Positions 25,701 to 34,757 of a DNA stretch of 64,000 nucleotides are shown piece after piece. The translations under genes and the position numbers were made by a program. The notes below the pieces were generated by a model that was not told the DNA's origin, did no database searches, and saw nothing but the letters and a program-made list of their open reading frames with translations. Positions within the stretch are counted from its first letter, which is position 1, and the number at the start of each line of letters is the position of its first letter. The DNA is from Chryseobacterium daecheongense (GTDB lineage: Bacteria > Bacteroidota > Bacteroidia > Flavobacteriales > Weeksellaceae), in assembly GCA_027920525.1 (NCBI GenBank), contig CP115858.1, forward strand, positions 2,418,001 to 2,482,000, read 5' to 3'.

Positions 25701-26615
25701 TTATACCATAAACCATTCGTTGATCAGGCTAGCCGCAAGTCTTGCTGTTCTCTCCTGAATATCGTAAGAAGGGTTAACTTCTGCCACATCGAGTGCGACC
25801 AGTTTTTCATTTTTCAAAATATGCCTGTAAAAATGCATAAATGTGCTATCTGCAAAAATACCGTTATAGGCGGAAGCTGAAACTCCGGGCGCTACAGATG
25901 CATTAAAAACATCCATACAAATGGTAAGGTAAGCAACATCCACCTCATCCAACAAATCATTAATACGTTGATAGATGGACGGCAGATTCTCAAAGAATAG
26001 TTCGTCTGCCAAAATATATTTCATTCCGTATTGATGGGCCGTATCGAATAATTTCAGTGTATTGGAATTTCTTTGGATCCCGATATGCAGAGAATGAATA
26101 TCACCTTCCTGGGCAATTTGCCAGAATCCGGTTCCGGAACTTGCTCCTACCCCTTCTTCCGGTTGGCGGTTGTCGAAGTGAGCATCAATATTTATAATCC
26201 CGATCTTCTGTTCGGGAAATGCCGTTTTTACACCCAGATAATGGGCATATGTAAGTTCATGTCCACCACCGACAACGAGAGATTTACCTCCTTTTAATAA
26301 AACCTTTGATACGTTTTTAGCAAGACTCTGCTGTGCTTTTTCAAGATGGGTATCCTCGCAGGTAATATTTCCAAAATCCCACAACGAGAAATCGGGAAGG
26401 ATTACAGGAAAATTAGACATGTTCTTTCTTATAATATCCGGAGCATCTTTCGCTCCCAATCTTCCTTTATTCCTTTTTACTCCTTCTTCTACAGCAAAAC
26501 CATGCAAAACGAAATCATTAGTAGAAATAACATCGTAATCATTTTCAATTTTTACTCTTTGAAAAATTCTGTGATAAAGTAATTCTTCACCATCCAATCT
26601 TCCTTGCCAAATCAT
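25701..26615 (-). CDS. hutG: Formimidoylglutamase, arginase family
   Basis: The 304-residue protein belongs to the arginase/agmatinase/formiminoglutamase superfamily of Mn2+ ureohydrolases. The metal ligands are visible in GGGHELTYAH, NIDAHFDNR and CMDVFNASVAP. The SSGTGFWQI segment is typical of the formiminoglutamase branch that hydrolyses N-formimidoylglutamate to glutamate and formamide. The presence of hutI (30039-31268) on the same strand supports a role in histidine degradation. hutH and hutU are not in the window. Confidence 0.85.
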   Translation of the reverse strand: MIWQGRLDGEELLYHRIFQRVKIENDYDVISTNDFVLHGFAVEEGVKRNKGRLGAKDAPDIIRKNMSNFPVILPDFSLWDFGNITCEDTHLEKAQQSLAKNVSKVLLKGGKSLVVGGGHELTYAHYLGVKTAFPEQKIGIINIDAHFDNRQPEEGVGASSGTGFWQIAQEGDIHSLHIGIQRNSNTLKLFDTAHQYGMKYILADELFFENLPSIYQRINDLLDEVDVAYLTICMDVFNASVAPGVSASAYNGIFADSTFMHFYRHILKNEKLVALDVAEVNPSYDIQERTARLAASLINEWFMV

Positions 26616-26636
26616 GATTTTATTTAATTTTTTAAT

Positions 26637-27722
26637 TTATATAGTGTAACGTTCAAAACTCTGCCAGTATTTGTCTTTATAAATTTCAAGAGAAATTTCG
26701 TATTCAGGATGCTCAACGATTATTTTCGGAATAACCCTGGAAGGATCGCGGAAATCTTTACTTGCAAAATAGCATTCTCTGAGATTATCTGCACTCTCGT
26801 GTCCTATATACAAATGTCCTTCTTCTACTTTTAATTTATTTATAATTTTTTCTTCAATCTCATTCAGCCTTTCATGATCATCATTTTCAGGAAGTCCGTT
26901 ATTGCTTCTTCCTTCATATTGCATTCTTATCACTGAAATCCATGGATAGGAAGCTTTGGCATCATAGGTCAACAGTGATGTGTTCACTGTAGCAATAAGT
27001 GGCAACCCGTTTTGCAAACTTGCTTCCAACACCGAAAACTGTTCTTCATCATCAATGTTCTTTACATTTTTATATTTTTCTGTAAACTCTCTCTCCCTCC
27101 ATGCAAGGAAATCTTTTAATTTAATGACTGGAATCAGTTCTTTTTTCGCTTCTTCCTTACTTATAATATTAAATGTGTCAATCTGTGTCGCAAAATTCAA
27201 TTCGCCTAAAAAATTATCCAGAAAAACACAGATCCCTTTTACAACAGATTCTTTATTCCCTGGGGTTAAACCTTCATACACAAAGGTAATGTCTATTTCA
27301 TCAGGATATCCCTCGCTTTCATTCGGATAAAATAAAATGTTTTCACCGGTAAACTCTAGGCCGTCCATTTGAATTCCGTGAGCAGCATCCATCTCAGGTT
27401 TTAAAGCGGTAAATTTCCAACGCTCCAAAACAGGAGAAGCTTCAACAATTTCTTCTGCAAAAACAATATTTTTAATTTCGCCATCTACGGTAATAATGAG
27501 TTCTACAGTAGAATCATCGTACATACCAACGAGAAAGTAATATCCTTGATTAATCTGTTTAAGTTTGGGAGAAATAATATCGAAAAAACCACTTTCAATA
27601 TGATCATGATTTTTTATAATTTCATAAAAATCCTTTTCCTTAGTCAGAAACCAATCCCAAAAATCATTGTAATTCCTGGTCGCATTACCTATATTTCTTA
27701 TTTCCTTACCGAAGAATCCCAT
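26637..27722 (-). CDS. DUF695 domain-containing protein
   Basis: The 361-residue cytoplasmic protein starts with a pattern typical of DUF695 (FWDWFLTKEKDFYEIIKN, then YYFLVGMYDDSTVELIITV). The C-terminal third (ISVIRMQYEGRSNNGLPE and DFRDPSRV) is a further conserved region of unknown function. There is no signal peptide. It ends 21 bases before the hutG start and is probably co-transcribed with hutG, though no link to histidine breakdown is known to me. Confidence 0.8.
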   Translation of the reverse strand: MGFFGKEIRNIGNATRNYNDFWDWFLTKEKDFYEIIKNHDHIESGFFDIISPKLKQINQGYYFLVGMYDDSTVELIITVDGEIKNIVFAEEIVEASPVLERWKFTALKPEMDAAHGIQMDGLEFTGENILFYPNESEGYPDEIDITFVYEGLTPGNKESVVKGICVFLDNFLGELNFATQIDTFNIISKEEAKKELIPVIKLKDFLAWREREFTEKYKNVKNIDDEEQFSVLEASLQNGLPLIATVNTSLLTYDAKASYPWISVIRMQYEGRSNNGLPENDDHERLNEIEEKIINKLKVEEGHLYIGHESADNLRECYFASKDFRDPSRVIPKIIVEHPEYEISLEIYKDKYWQSFERYTI

Positions 27723-27824
27723 ACTGTTTTATTTTATTTTCATCAATAGAGTTTTGTCCGGTAAAACTATATAATATTGTGCATATACTCAAACTCCTTT
27801 TAATCAATTACACGATGTTCCTTT

Positions 27825-29840
27825 TTATACTTTATTCTGATTGGCATTGCTGCTGATAAACATTTCATTCTTTTCTTCCGATACAATCTCCAGAAACCTC
27901 TCATAATGTTTCAGAACGTCGGAGATCAATTCATTTTTAGTAAAATATTGTACATCATAACCTTCTCTTGCATCACCAAAATATGATTTCGGATAATGGG
28001 TGGTATTATGTTCCAGGTCCGGAAGATTTTCCTCATGGATAATATATTCTGATACCGTCTTTTCCTGGTTTTTAATTCCATAAATAAAGTTATTTACAAC
28101 TCCATGATGAATTTCTATTTCTATTTTTGTAGGATTATCGCCGTAATTCATCTTCACTTCAATCCCATTATCTGCAAATTCTTTCTGCAGCTCCAGAAAC
28201 CCTTCTTTCACTGTGGTATGGATAAAGCTATCCACGGATGAGTTGTCCTTAAAGGAAACAATACGCTTCAAACGTTCTTTCCAGAATTCACCGGACCATG
28301 GAACTGCAGAAGCCGAAAAGTTCCTGTCATAATATTTCTGATCGATGATCAGCGCCTTCATTAAGCTTACAATGAATAAAAGTACAATAATTGAAAATGG
28401 AAGAGCAGTGATTAATGTCATACTCTGGAGTGCTTTCAGGCCTCCTACATTAAGCAATAATAGTGACAGTACAGCTAGCAAAAGCCCCCAGAATATTAAT
28501 TGCCATTTTGGAGATTTCTGCGCATTTTTGGTTGCGATACTATTCATTACAAATATTCCTGAATCTGCTGAAGTCACAAAAAAGATTATAATGATAACGA
28601 TGACGAAGAAGCTTGTAATGGTAGATAAAGGCATGTATTCGAGAAAACGAAACATTAAAGCATCAGGATCAGATGCAAATTGGCTCAACTTACCATGCGC
28701 GATATTGAAATCAAACCAAATGGCACTGTTCCCGAAAACGGACATCCATATAAAATTAAATAATGTAGGCAGTATTAAAACAGCCAGAATAAATTCTTTA
28801 ATGGTTCTTCCTTTTGAGATTCTCGCAATAAACAATCCTACATAAGGGGACCATGAAATCCACCATGCCCAATATAAAATCGTCCAGTCATAAAACCATG
28901 GCAGTGTATCTTTTTCGTAAACATGGGTACTAAAGGTAAGATCGAAAAAATTATTGATATAATTTCCCAAACCTTCGGTAAAGCTTCCGATCAAGTAAAC
29001 GGTTGGTCCTAATATCAGTACAAACAACAGAAGAACAATTACACTGATGACATTGATATTACTCAATATCTTAACACCTTTGTTTACCCCGCTGATCGCC
29101 GAAAAGACCGCCAGAGAAATGAGAATGAAAACAATAATGATCTGGTATATGAATTTATTTTCCGGGATTGCTCCCAATATGTGTAAGCCGGAATTGATCT
29201 GAACGACCCCAAAACCTAATGTAGTGGTAATTCCAAAGAAGGTACAGCAAAGGGCAAAAATATCAATAACATTTCCCCATTTTCCATTGATTCTATCTTT
29301 AAGCAAAGGATAAAAACAACTTCTCAGGGAAAGTGGCAACCGGTATCGATAAGCAAAATAAGAAAGTGATAATCCTACAATCCCATAAATGGCCCAGGCG
29401 TGGATTCCCCAATGAAAAAAGGTATAAAGCTGTGCCTGTTTCGCCCTGTTTACATAATGGTTATTACCAAAAACTTCAGAGGAGTAATGCTGCATAGGTT
29501 CCGCTACACTAAAATATATTAAACCAATCCCCATCCCTGCAGCAAACAGCATCGAAATCCATGAAAACAGAGAATACTCCGGCTTGCTGTCATTGGCTCC
29601 CAGTTTTATATTAGCATATTTACTAAACATAAGGTACACGAGAAAAATCACAAAGATGGTGACTGCCCAAACGTAAACCCAATTCAGGTTAACAAAAATG
29701 AATTCCTTAATTCCATTTAAGATACTTTCTGTAGATTTCGGGTAAAGAGCTGACAGAAAACAAGTTCCTATAATAAAAATAAGACTTGGAATTGTTACTC
29801 CTTTATTAAATGTTGATCGCATACTTCGAAATTTCATCAT
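27825..29840 (-). CDS. BCCT family transporter
   Basis: The 671-residue inner-membrane protein has about twelve hydrophobic helices between 20 and 510. The BCCT signature runs across LYWAWWISWSPYVGLFIARI near 310-330. The Trp-rich segment is where betaine, choline or carnitine bind in the family. A cytoplasmic tail of about 150 residues follows (from about 520), as in BetT-type carriers where it senses osmolarity. The substrate cannot be fixed. Its position between hutG/DUF695 and hutI is unusual. Confidence 0.9.
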   Translation of the reverse strand: MMKFRSMRSTFNKGVTIPSLIFIIGTCFLSALYPKSTESILNGIKEFIFVNLNWVYVWAVTIFVIFLVYLMFSKYANIKLGANDSKPEYSLFSWISMLFAAGMGIGLIYFSVAEPMQHYSSEVFGNNHYVNRAKQAQLYTFFHWGIHAWAIYGIVGLSLSYFAYRYRLPLSLRSCFYPLLKDRINGKWGNVIDIFALCCTFFGITTTLGFGVVQINSGLHILGAIPENKFIYQIIIVFILISLAVFSAISGVNKGVKILSNINVISVIVLLLFVLILGPTVYLIGSFTEGLGNYINNFFDLTFSTHVYEKDTLPWFYDWTILYWAWWISWSPYVGLFIARISKGRTIKEFILAVLILPTLFNFIWMSVFGNSAIWFDFNIAHGKLSQFASDPDALMFRFLEYMPLSTITSFFVIVIIIIFFVTSADSGIFVMNSIATKNAQKSPKWQLIFWGLLLAVLSLLLLNVGGLKALQSMTLITALPFSIIVLLFIVSLMKALIIDQKYYDRNFSASAVPWSGEFWKERLKRIVSFKDNSSVDSFIHTTVKEGFLELQKEFADNGIEVKMNYGDNPTKIEIEIHHGVVNNFIYGIKNQEKTVSEYIIHEENLPDLEHNTTHYPKSYFGDAREGYDVQYFTKNELISDVLKHYERFLEIVSEEKNEMFISSNANQNKV

Positions 29841-30038
29841 ATCTATTTTTCAAATTAAATTATTGATACATTATTCAGGCATAGCCGCAACAAAAGCATT
29901 CAAAAAGTAAGAAAAATAATATGATCTTTCTTTATCAGTACACTTAGGAACTACAGAATTACTTTTCACCCATGGAAAAATAACAGGAGCATATTAAGAA
30001 ACTTATAATAAGATAAACGGGAGAAAAGGTACTTTATA

Positions 30039-31268
30039 TTACACTTTCCACTTTTCCCCATTGATATAAATATTTTCAGCGGTTAAACTTCCCTGATTAT
30101 ATAATACGTTTTGAAAATTATCGGTTTTAAAAGTTACAAAATCCGCTTTTAATCCTTTTTCTAACCTTCCCCTGTCTTCTAATCCCAGAGCATATGCTGA
30201 ACGAAATGTAATACCTGCTAAAACTTCAGCGGTCGTTAACTTTTCGTATGTTGCTAAAATGGAAGCCTGGGTAATCAAGTTACCCATTGGTGCGGAACCC
30301 GGGTTCCAGTCACTGGCTATTGCAAGAATAGCTCCTGCATCCAACAACTTTCGTGCCGGAGTGAACTTCTCCCCCAGTCCTAAACTCGCTCCGGGCAGTG
30401 CTGTGGCCACTGTATTAGAATGAGCAAGAAACATGATATCGTCATCAATTGTTGCCTCTAAATGGTCCGCAGACTGTGCTCCTACTTCTACTGCAATCCT
30501 TGAACTTCCGGGAGTAAATTGATCTGCATGAACAGTTATTTCAAAACCGAGCTCTTTAGTTTTTAATAAAAAATCCTTACTTTCTTCCGGTTGGAATGCT
30601 GACTTTTCAATAAAAATATCAACTCTTTTAGCAAGTCCTTCTTCTTTTACTTTAGGCAAAATTTCTGTGATAATAAAATCTAAATAAGCTTTATTGTCTC
30701 CCTCAAAATCTTTCGGCTTCAAATGTGCGGAAAGACAGGTAGGAATTAATGTGGCTTTGGTTAATGTTTGTGCTTTTTTTATTATTCTCAGCATCTTGAG
30801 CTCATTTTCCACATCCAGACCATAGCCGCTTTTCACTTCAATGGTTGTAATTCCCAATGAAATAAGAAAATTGATCCTTTCTGATAAAGTTTTAAGCAAC
30901 TCTTCTTCTGACGCATTTCTTGTATGTTGTACAGAACTCCAGATGCCTCCTCCGCTTTCAGCAATTTCAAGATAAGTTTTTCCTGCATTTCTCATAGCAA
31001 AATCATTTGCTCTGTTTCCTCCAAAGCAGATGTGAGTATGGGAATCTATGAAAGCAGGAAGCACAATCTGTTCACCTTCAACCTCTTCAATTGTTACATT
31101 GGGATATTTAGATCTTAATTCTTCGAAATTTCCAACTTTCTGAATGGTTTCACCTTCAATCAAAATGCCTCCGTCAATTATAATTTCAAGTTGTTGATCA
31201 GATAATTTTCCTCTCAGTGAAAGATTAGCGAGTGTAATGATTTGCTTAAATGGTCCTATTAATTTCAT
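30039..31268 (-). CDS. hutI: Imidazolonepropionase
   Basis: The 409-residue amidohydrolase opens 4-imidazolone-5-propanoate to N-formimidoylglutamate, the step before HutG. The metal-binding HTH lies in DSHTHICFGGNRANDF near 71-86. Further ligands lie in the HADQF segment and in ASDWNPGSAPMGNL near 318. Length and motifs agree with HutI of Bacteroidetes. A 198-base gap separates it from the BCCT gene downstream. Confidence 0.93.
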   Translation of the reverse strand: MKLIGPFKQIITLANLSLRGKLSDQQLEIIIDGGILIEGETIQKVGNFEELRSKYPNVTIEEVEGEQIVLPAFIDSHTHICFGGNRANDFAMRNAGKTYLEIAESGGGIWSSVQHTRNASEEELLKTLSERINFLISLGITTIEVKSGYGLDVENELKMLRIIKKAQTLTKATLIPTCLSAHLKPKDFEGDNKAYLDFIITEILPKVKEEGLAKRVDIFIEKSAFQPEESKDFLLKTKELGFEITVHADQFTPGSSRIAVEVGAQSADHLEATIDDDIMFLAHSNTVATALPGASLGLGEKFTPARKLLDAGAILAIASDWNPGSAPMGNLITQASILATYEKLTTAEVLAGITFRSAYALGLEDRGRLEKGLKADFVTFKTDNFQNVLYNQGSLTAENIYINGEKWKV

Positions 31269-31389
31269 AAGTAAATGGTCAGAAAATATTGTATTGGGAT
31301 TTAAATTTCCATTCCAAAAATACTTAAAAAATATCTTTTAACCTTGATTTTTTAGCATAACCTTTTCCCCAACCTAAGTCTAAAATTCC

Positions 31390-31397
31390 TATCTTTG
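31390..31397 (+). promoter_or_regulatory. Putative -7 box of ruvB
   Basis: TATCTTTG matches TAnnTTTG and lies 19 bases before the ruvB start. Its -33 partner is not clear. Confidence 0.45.
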
Positions 31398-31416
31398 AGG
31401 TAAATGAAATGAATTA

Positions 31417-32439
31417 ATGCCTGATTTTTTACATCCAGATAAGGAAAACTTTTCTCATGAAGAGCTCATGCAGGAAGAACAGATTCGTCCCCAGAGTTTT
31501 AAGGATTTTGCGGGACAGAGAAAGACGTTGGAAAATCTTGAAGTATTTGTAACTGCGGCTAAAAAGCGAGGCGGAGCCCTCGACCATGTTCTTCTTCACG
31601 GGCCTCCGGGACTTGGAAAAACAACATTAGCGAACATCATTGCGAATGAATTGGGTGTGAATTGTAAAATAACATCAGGTCCAGTTCTTGATAAACCGGG
31701 AAGTCTGGCCGGCCTTTTAACCAATCTGGAAGAAAATGACGTTCTCTTTATTGATGAGATCCACCGTCTATCACCTGTTGTGGAAGAATATCTTTATTCT
31801 GCGATGGAAGATTATAAGATTGATATTATGCTGGAAACAGGTCCTAATGCAAGGAGTGTACAGATCGGACTCAATCCTTTTACACTGGTTGGAGCAACTA
31901 CAAGAAGCGGAATGCTTACCAAGCCCATGTTGGCGAGATTCGGTATCCAAAGCAGGCTTGAATATTATACCATAGAACTTTTATCCATGATCATCATAAG
32001 AAGTTCCAGAGTTCTTGGAGTAAAAATTTACGAGGATGCAGCCATTGAAATTGCGAGAAGAAGCCGCGGAACTCCAAGAATCGCCAATGCTTTATTGCGA
32101 AGGGTACGAGATTTTGCAGAAATAAAAGGTAATGGAGAAATAGAGATCAATATCACAAAATATGCGCTCAATTCTCTGAATGTTGATGAATTTGGGTTGG
32201 ATGAAATGGATAACAAGATCATGCGTGTCATGATTGAAAATTTTAAAGGAAAACCTGTAGGTATTTCAGCACTGGCAACCTCTATCGCTGAAAACCCGGA
32301 GACATTGGAAGAGGTTTATGAGCCTTTCTTAATTCAGGAAGGATTTATTATCCGTACCCCAAGGGGAAGAGAGGTGACAGAAAAAGCCTATAAACACTTG
32401 CAGATTCCGATACCTAAAAATCCGGGGGAGCTTTTTTAG
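31417..32439 (+). CDS. ruvB: Holliday junction branch migration helicase RuvB
   Basis: The 340-residue hexameric AAA+ motor drives Holliday junction migration with RuvA. Walker A is [10 protein letters not shown] near 62-71 and Walker [10 protein letters not shown] near 110. The [11 protein letters not shown] sensor-1 region and the arginine-rich [17 protein letters not shown] follow. The C-terminal winged helix ends in [14 protein letters not shown]. It lies alone from ruvA, as is common in the phylum, and starts a plus-strand run. Confidence 0.97.
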   Translation: MPDFLHPDKENFSHEELMQEEQIRPQSFKDFAGQRKTLENLEVFVTAAKKRGGALDHVLLHGPPGLGKTTLANIIANELGVNCKITSGPVLDKPGSLAGLLTNLEENDVLFIDEIHRLSPVVEEYLYSAMEDYKIDIMLETGPNARSVQIGLNPFTLVGATTRSGMLTKPMLARFGIQSRLEYYTIELLSMIIIRSSRVLGVKIYEDAAIEIARRSRGTPRIANALLRRVRDFAEIKGNGEIEINITKYALNSLNVDEFGLDEMDNKIMRVMIENFKGKPVGISALATSIAENPETLEEVYEPFLIQEGFIIRTPRGREVTEKAYKHLQIPIPKNPGELF

Positions 32440-32522
32440 GCTTGTTATTTAAAATATAATCGAGCTGATAAAGGTGTTGATCTTTTAGCCTTATGATAAG
32501 AAATATAAAGAGTTATTAATTA

Positions 32523-33134
32523 ATGTTTATACCGAAGCTATACAGAAGTGAGGATTATAATGTAATGCGTGAAATCATTAGAGACAATGCTTTCGCTTTA
32601 CTTATCTCTTCAGTCGACAAGATACGGGCCACTCATTCCATGATGATGCTTAATGAGGATGATCCGGATCACATTTATATTGAAACTCATATTTCCAAAG
32701 CCAATCCACAGGCAAAAACACTGAAAAAAGGAGATGAGGTATTATGTGACTTTTTAGGAGCACACACTTATATTTCCAGTAGCTGGTATGATCATATCAA
32801 TGTTTCAACATGGAATTATGAAGCTGTACAAATTCATGGTAAAGTAGAACTTATGAATAATGAAGAACTTTACGCGCATCTGGAAAAGTTAACCAATAAG
32901 TATGAAAAGTTTCAAAAATGCCCTGTACTGGTAAAGGATATGGGTAAAGATTTTGTAGAAAAAGAAATGAAAGGAGCATTTGGAATAAAAGTAATACCAA
33001 CGGAGATCTTTATTAAACAAAAACTTTCCCAAAACAGGAAAGAAAAAGATTATCAAAATATTATTTCCCATCTTGAAAATTCGGATGAGCAGGGAAAAAA
33101 GATTGCTGAAAAAATGAAACTTAACAAAAATTAA
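32523..33134 (+). CDS. PaiB-like FMN-binding protein
   Basis: The 203-residue protein matches the PaiB family (FMN-binding split-barrel, described in Bacillus as a negative regulator of sporulation and protease genes). The N-terminal MFIPKLYRSEDYNVMREII and the central HTYISSSWYDHINVSTWNYE segment are typical. It probably binds a flavin; an actual regulatory role in this organism is not established. It lies 22 bases before the MBL-fold gene and is likely part of the same operon. Confidence 0.88.
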   Translation: MFIPKLYRSEDYNVMREIIRDNAFALLISSVDKIRATHSMMMLNEDDPDHIYIETHISKANPQAKTLKKGDEVLCDFLGAHTYISSSWYDHINVSTWNYEAVQIHGKVELMNNEELYAHLEKLTNKYEKFQKCPVLVKDMGKDFVEKEMKGAFGIKVIPTEIFIKQKLSQNRKEKDYQNIISHLENSDEQGKKIAEKMKLNKN

Positions 33135-33155
33135 ATACATAAAACATAATATTAT

Positions 33156-34022
33156 ATGAAGCTATATCCAATACAATGTGGAAAATTTAAGCTGGACGGC
33201 GGCGCTATGTTCGGAGTCGTCCCAAAGAGTCTGTGGGAAAAAACCAATCCTGCAGACGAAAGAAACCTGATAGAACTGGGAACTCGATCTTTGCTTATTG
33301 AAGATGGTAAGAAACTGATTTTAGTGGATTGCGGTCTGGGAAATAAACAGGATGAGAAATTTTTCGGACATTATTCTCTTTGGGGAGATGATAATTTAGA
33401 TAAAAACCTTAAAAAATATGGCTTTGTAAAGGAAGACATTACTGATGTTTTTCTTACCCATCTTCATTTTGACCACTGTGGAGGAGCCATCGAATGGAAT
33501 AACGATAAAACGGGGTACAGACCGGCTTTTAAAAATGCTCATTTCTGGACCAATGAAAACCACTGGCAATGGGCTACTGAGCCTAATCCGCGAGAAAAAG
33601 CAAGTTTTTTAAAAGAAAATATCATTCCTATGCAGGAAAGTGGTCAACTGAATTTTTTACCACTACCAACGACAGGAAACTATGGTTTCGCCCCGGACTT
33701 GAAAATGGATGTTATTTTTGTTGACGGACATACCGAAAAGCAAATGCTTCCTGTAATTCAATATCAGGAAAAAACAATCGTTTTTGCTGCAGACCTTATC
33801 CCTACAGCCGGACATATCAACCAGGTTTATGTGATGGGATATGATACAAGACCTCTCTTGACAATGGAGGAAAAAGGAAAATTTTTAAAGCAATGTGTCG
33901 ATAACGAATATTTATTGTTTTTCGAGCATGACGCACATAATGAGCTGGCCAGTCTGAAAATGACAGATAAAGGAGTAAGGCTTGATGAAGTTCACAGTTT
34001 TAATGACGTTTTCGGATATTAA
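33156..34022 (+). CDS. MBL-fold metallo-hydrolase
   Basis: The 288-residue protein has the metallo-beta-lactamase zinc motif THLHFDHCGG near 99-108, an upstream LVDCGLGNK strand and later histidines in VDGHTEKQ and FEHDAH. The family includes lactonases and other esterases; the N-terminal YPIQCGKFKLDGGAMFGVVP is typical of a Bacteroidetes subgroup with no assigned substrate. There is no signal peptide. It is followed after 7 bases by coaE. Confidence 0.88.
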   Translation: MKLYPIQCGKFKLDGGAMFGVVPKSLWEKTNPADERNLIELGTRSLLIEDGKKLILVDCGLGNKQDEKFFGHYSLWGDDNLDKNLKKYGFVKEDITDVFLTHLHFDHCGGAIEWNNDKTGYRPAFKNAHFWTNENHWQWATEPNPREKASFLKENIIPMQESGQLNFLPLPTTGNYGFAPDLKMDVIFVDGHTEKQMLPVIQYQEKTIVFAADLIPTAGHINQVYVMGYDTRPLLTMEEKGKFLKQCVDNEYLLFFEHDAHNELASLKMTDKGVRLDEVHSFNDVFGY

Positions 34023-34029
34023 TTGAAGT

Positions 34030-34659
34030 ATGGAAGAATTGAATTCAGAAACACAAAAAGCAGAACCGGAACCAGCACCCAAGATCATTGGCCTTACTGG
34101 TGGAATAGGTTCAGGAAAAACAACGGTAGCCCATTTTATTGAAGAATGCGGATTTCCGGTTTATTACTCTGACGACAGAGCAAAAACCATTGTCAATGAC
34201 AATGATACCCTAAAAGAAAAGATTAAAGAGCTCTTAGGAGCACAGTCTTATGATAATACCGGCCTTTATGACCGGAAATATGTTGCAGACAAAGTTTTTA
34301 ATAATTCGGATCTACTGCAAAAATTAAATGAAATCATACACCCCGCTGTACGAATTGATTTTGAACAATGGGTAAAAGAACAGTCAAAATATTTAGTTTT
34401 TAAGGAAACTGCCTTATTATTTGAATTAAAGCTTAATCTGCAGTGCTACAAATCACTTTTAGTAACTGCACAAGACAACATAAGAATAAAAAGGGTAATG
34501 GACAGGGACAACAAAACCTATCGCGAAGTACAGGCTATTATGGAGCGGCAAATGCCCGAAAAAGAGAAAATAAGGCTTGCTGATTATATCATCTATAATG
34601 ACACTAATTTAGAAGATTTAAAAGAGCGGACAGAACGCACCATCTTCGAAATAGAATAA
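34030..34659 (+). CDS. coaE: Dephospho-CoA kinase
   Basis: The 209-residue enzyme adds the final 3'-phosphate to make coenzyme A. The P-loop is GLTGGIGSGKTT near 21-32, preceded by an unusual 18-residue acidic and proline-rich N-terminal extension. The ATP-site YYSDDRAK and the lid RVMDRDNKT also match the family. It is the last gene of the ruvB run, just before a double terminator. Confidence 0.92.
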   Translation: MEELNSETQKAEPEPAPKIIGLTGGIGSGKTTVAHFIEECGFPVYYSDDRAKTIVNDNDTLKEKIKELLGAQSYDNTGLYDRKYVADKVFNNSDLLQKLNEIIHPAVRIDFEQWVKEQSKYLVFKETALLFELKLNLQCYKSLLVTAQDNIRIKRVMDRDNKTYREVQAIMERQMPEKEKIRLADYIIYNDTNLEDLKERTERTIFEIE

Positions 34660-34668
34660 AAAAAAGAG

Positions 34669-34699
34669 CTCGTTAGAAAATAATTCTAACGAGTTTTTT
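34669..34699 (+). terminator. Terminator of coaE
   Basis: CTCGTTAGAA (34669-34678) pairs with TTCTAACGAG (34684-34693), followed by a T-run. Confidence 0.75.
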
Positions 34700-34712
34700 A
34701 TGTAAAAAAATA

Positions 34713-34740
34713 AGCTCTCATTTCTGAGAGCTCATTTTTT
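34713..34740. terminator. Second terminator hairpin, before the protease island
   Basis: AGCTCTCA and TGAGAGCT (34713-34732) form a stem with a T-run on the plus strand and an A-run on the other side. It probably terminates the 2151-residue protease gene on the minus strand and backs up the coaE terminator. Confidence 0.65.
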
Positions 34741-34757
34741 AATAGTAAATAATTTAA

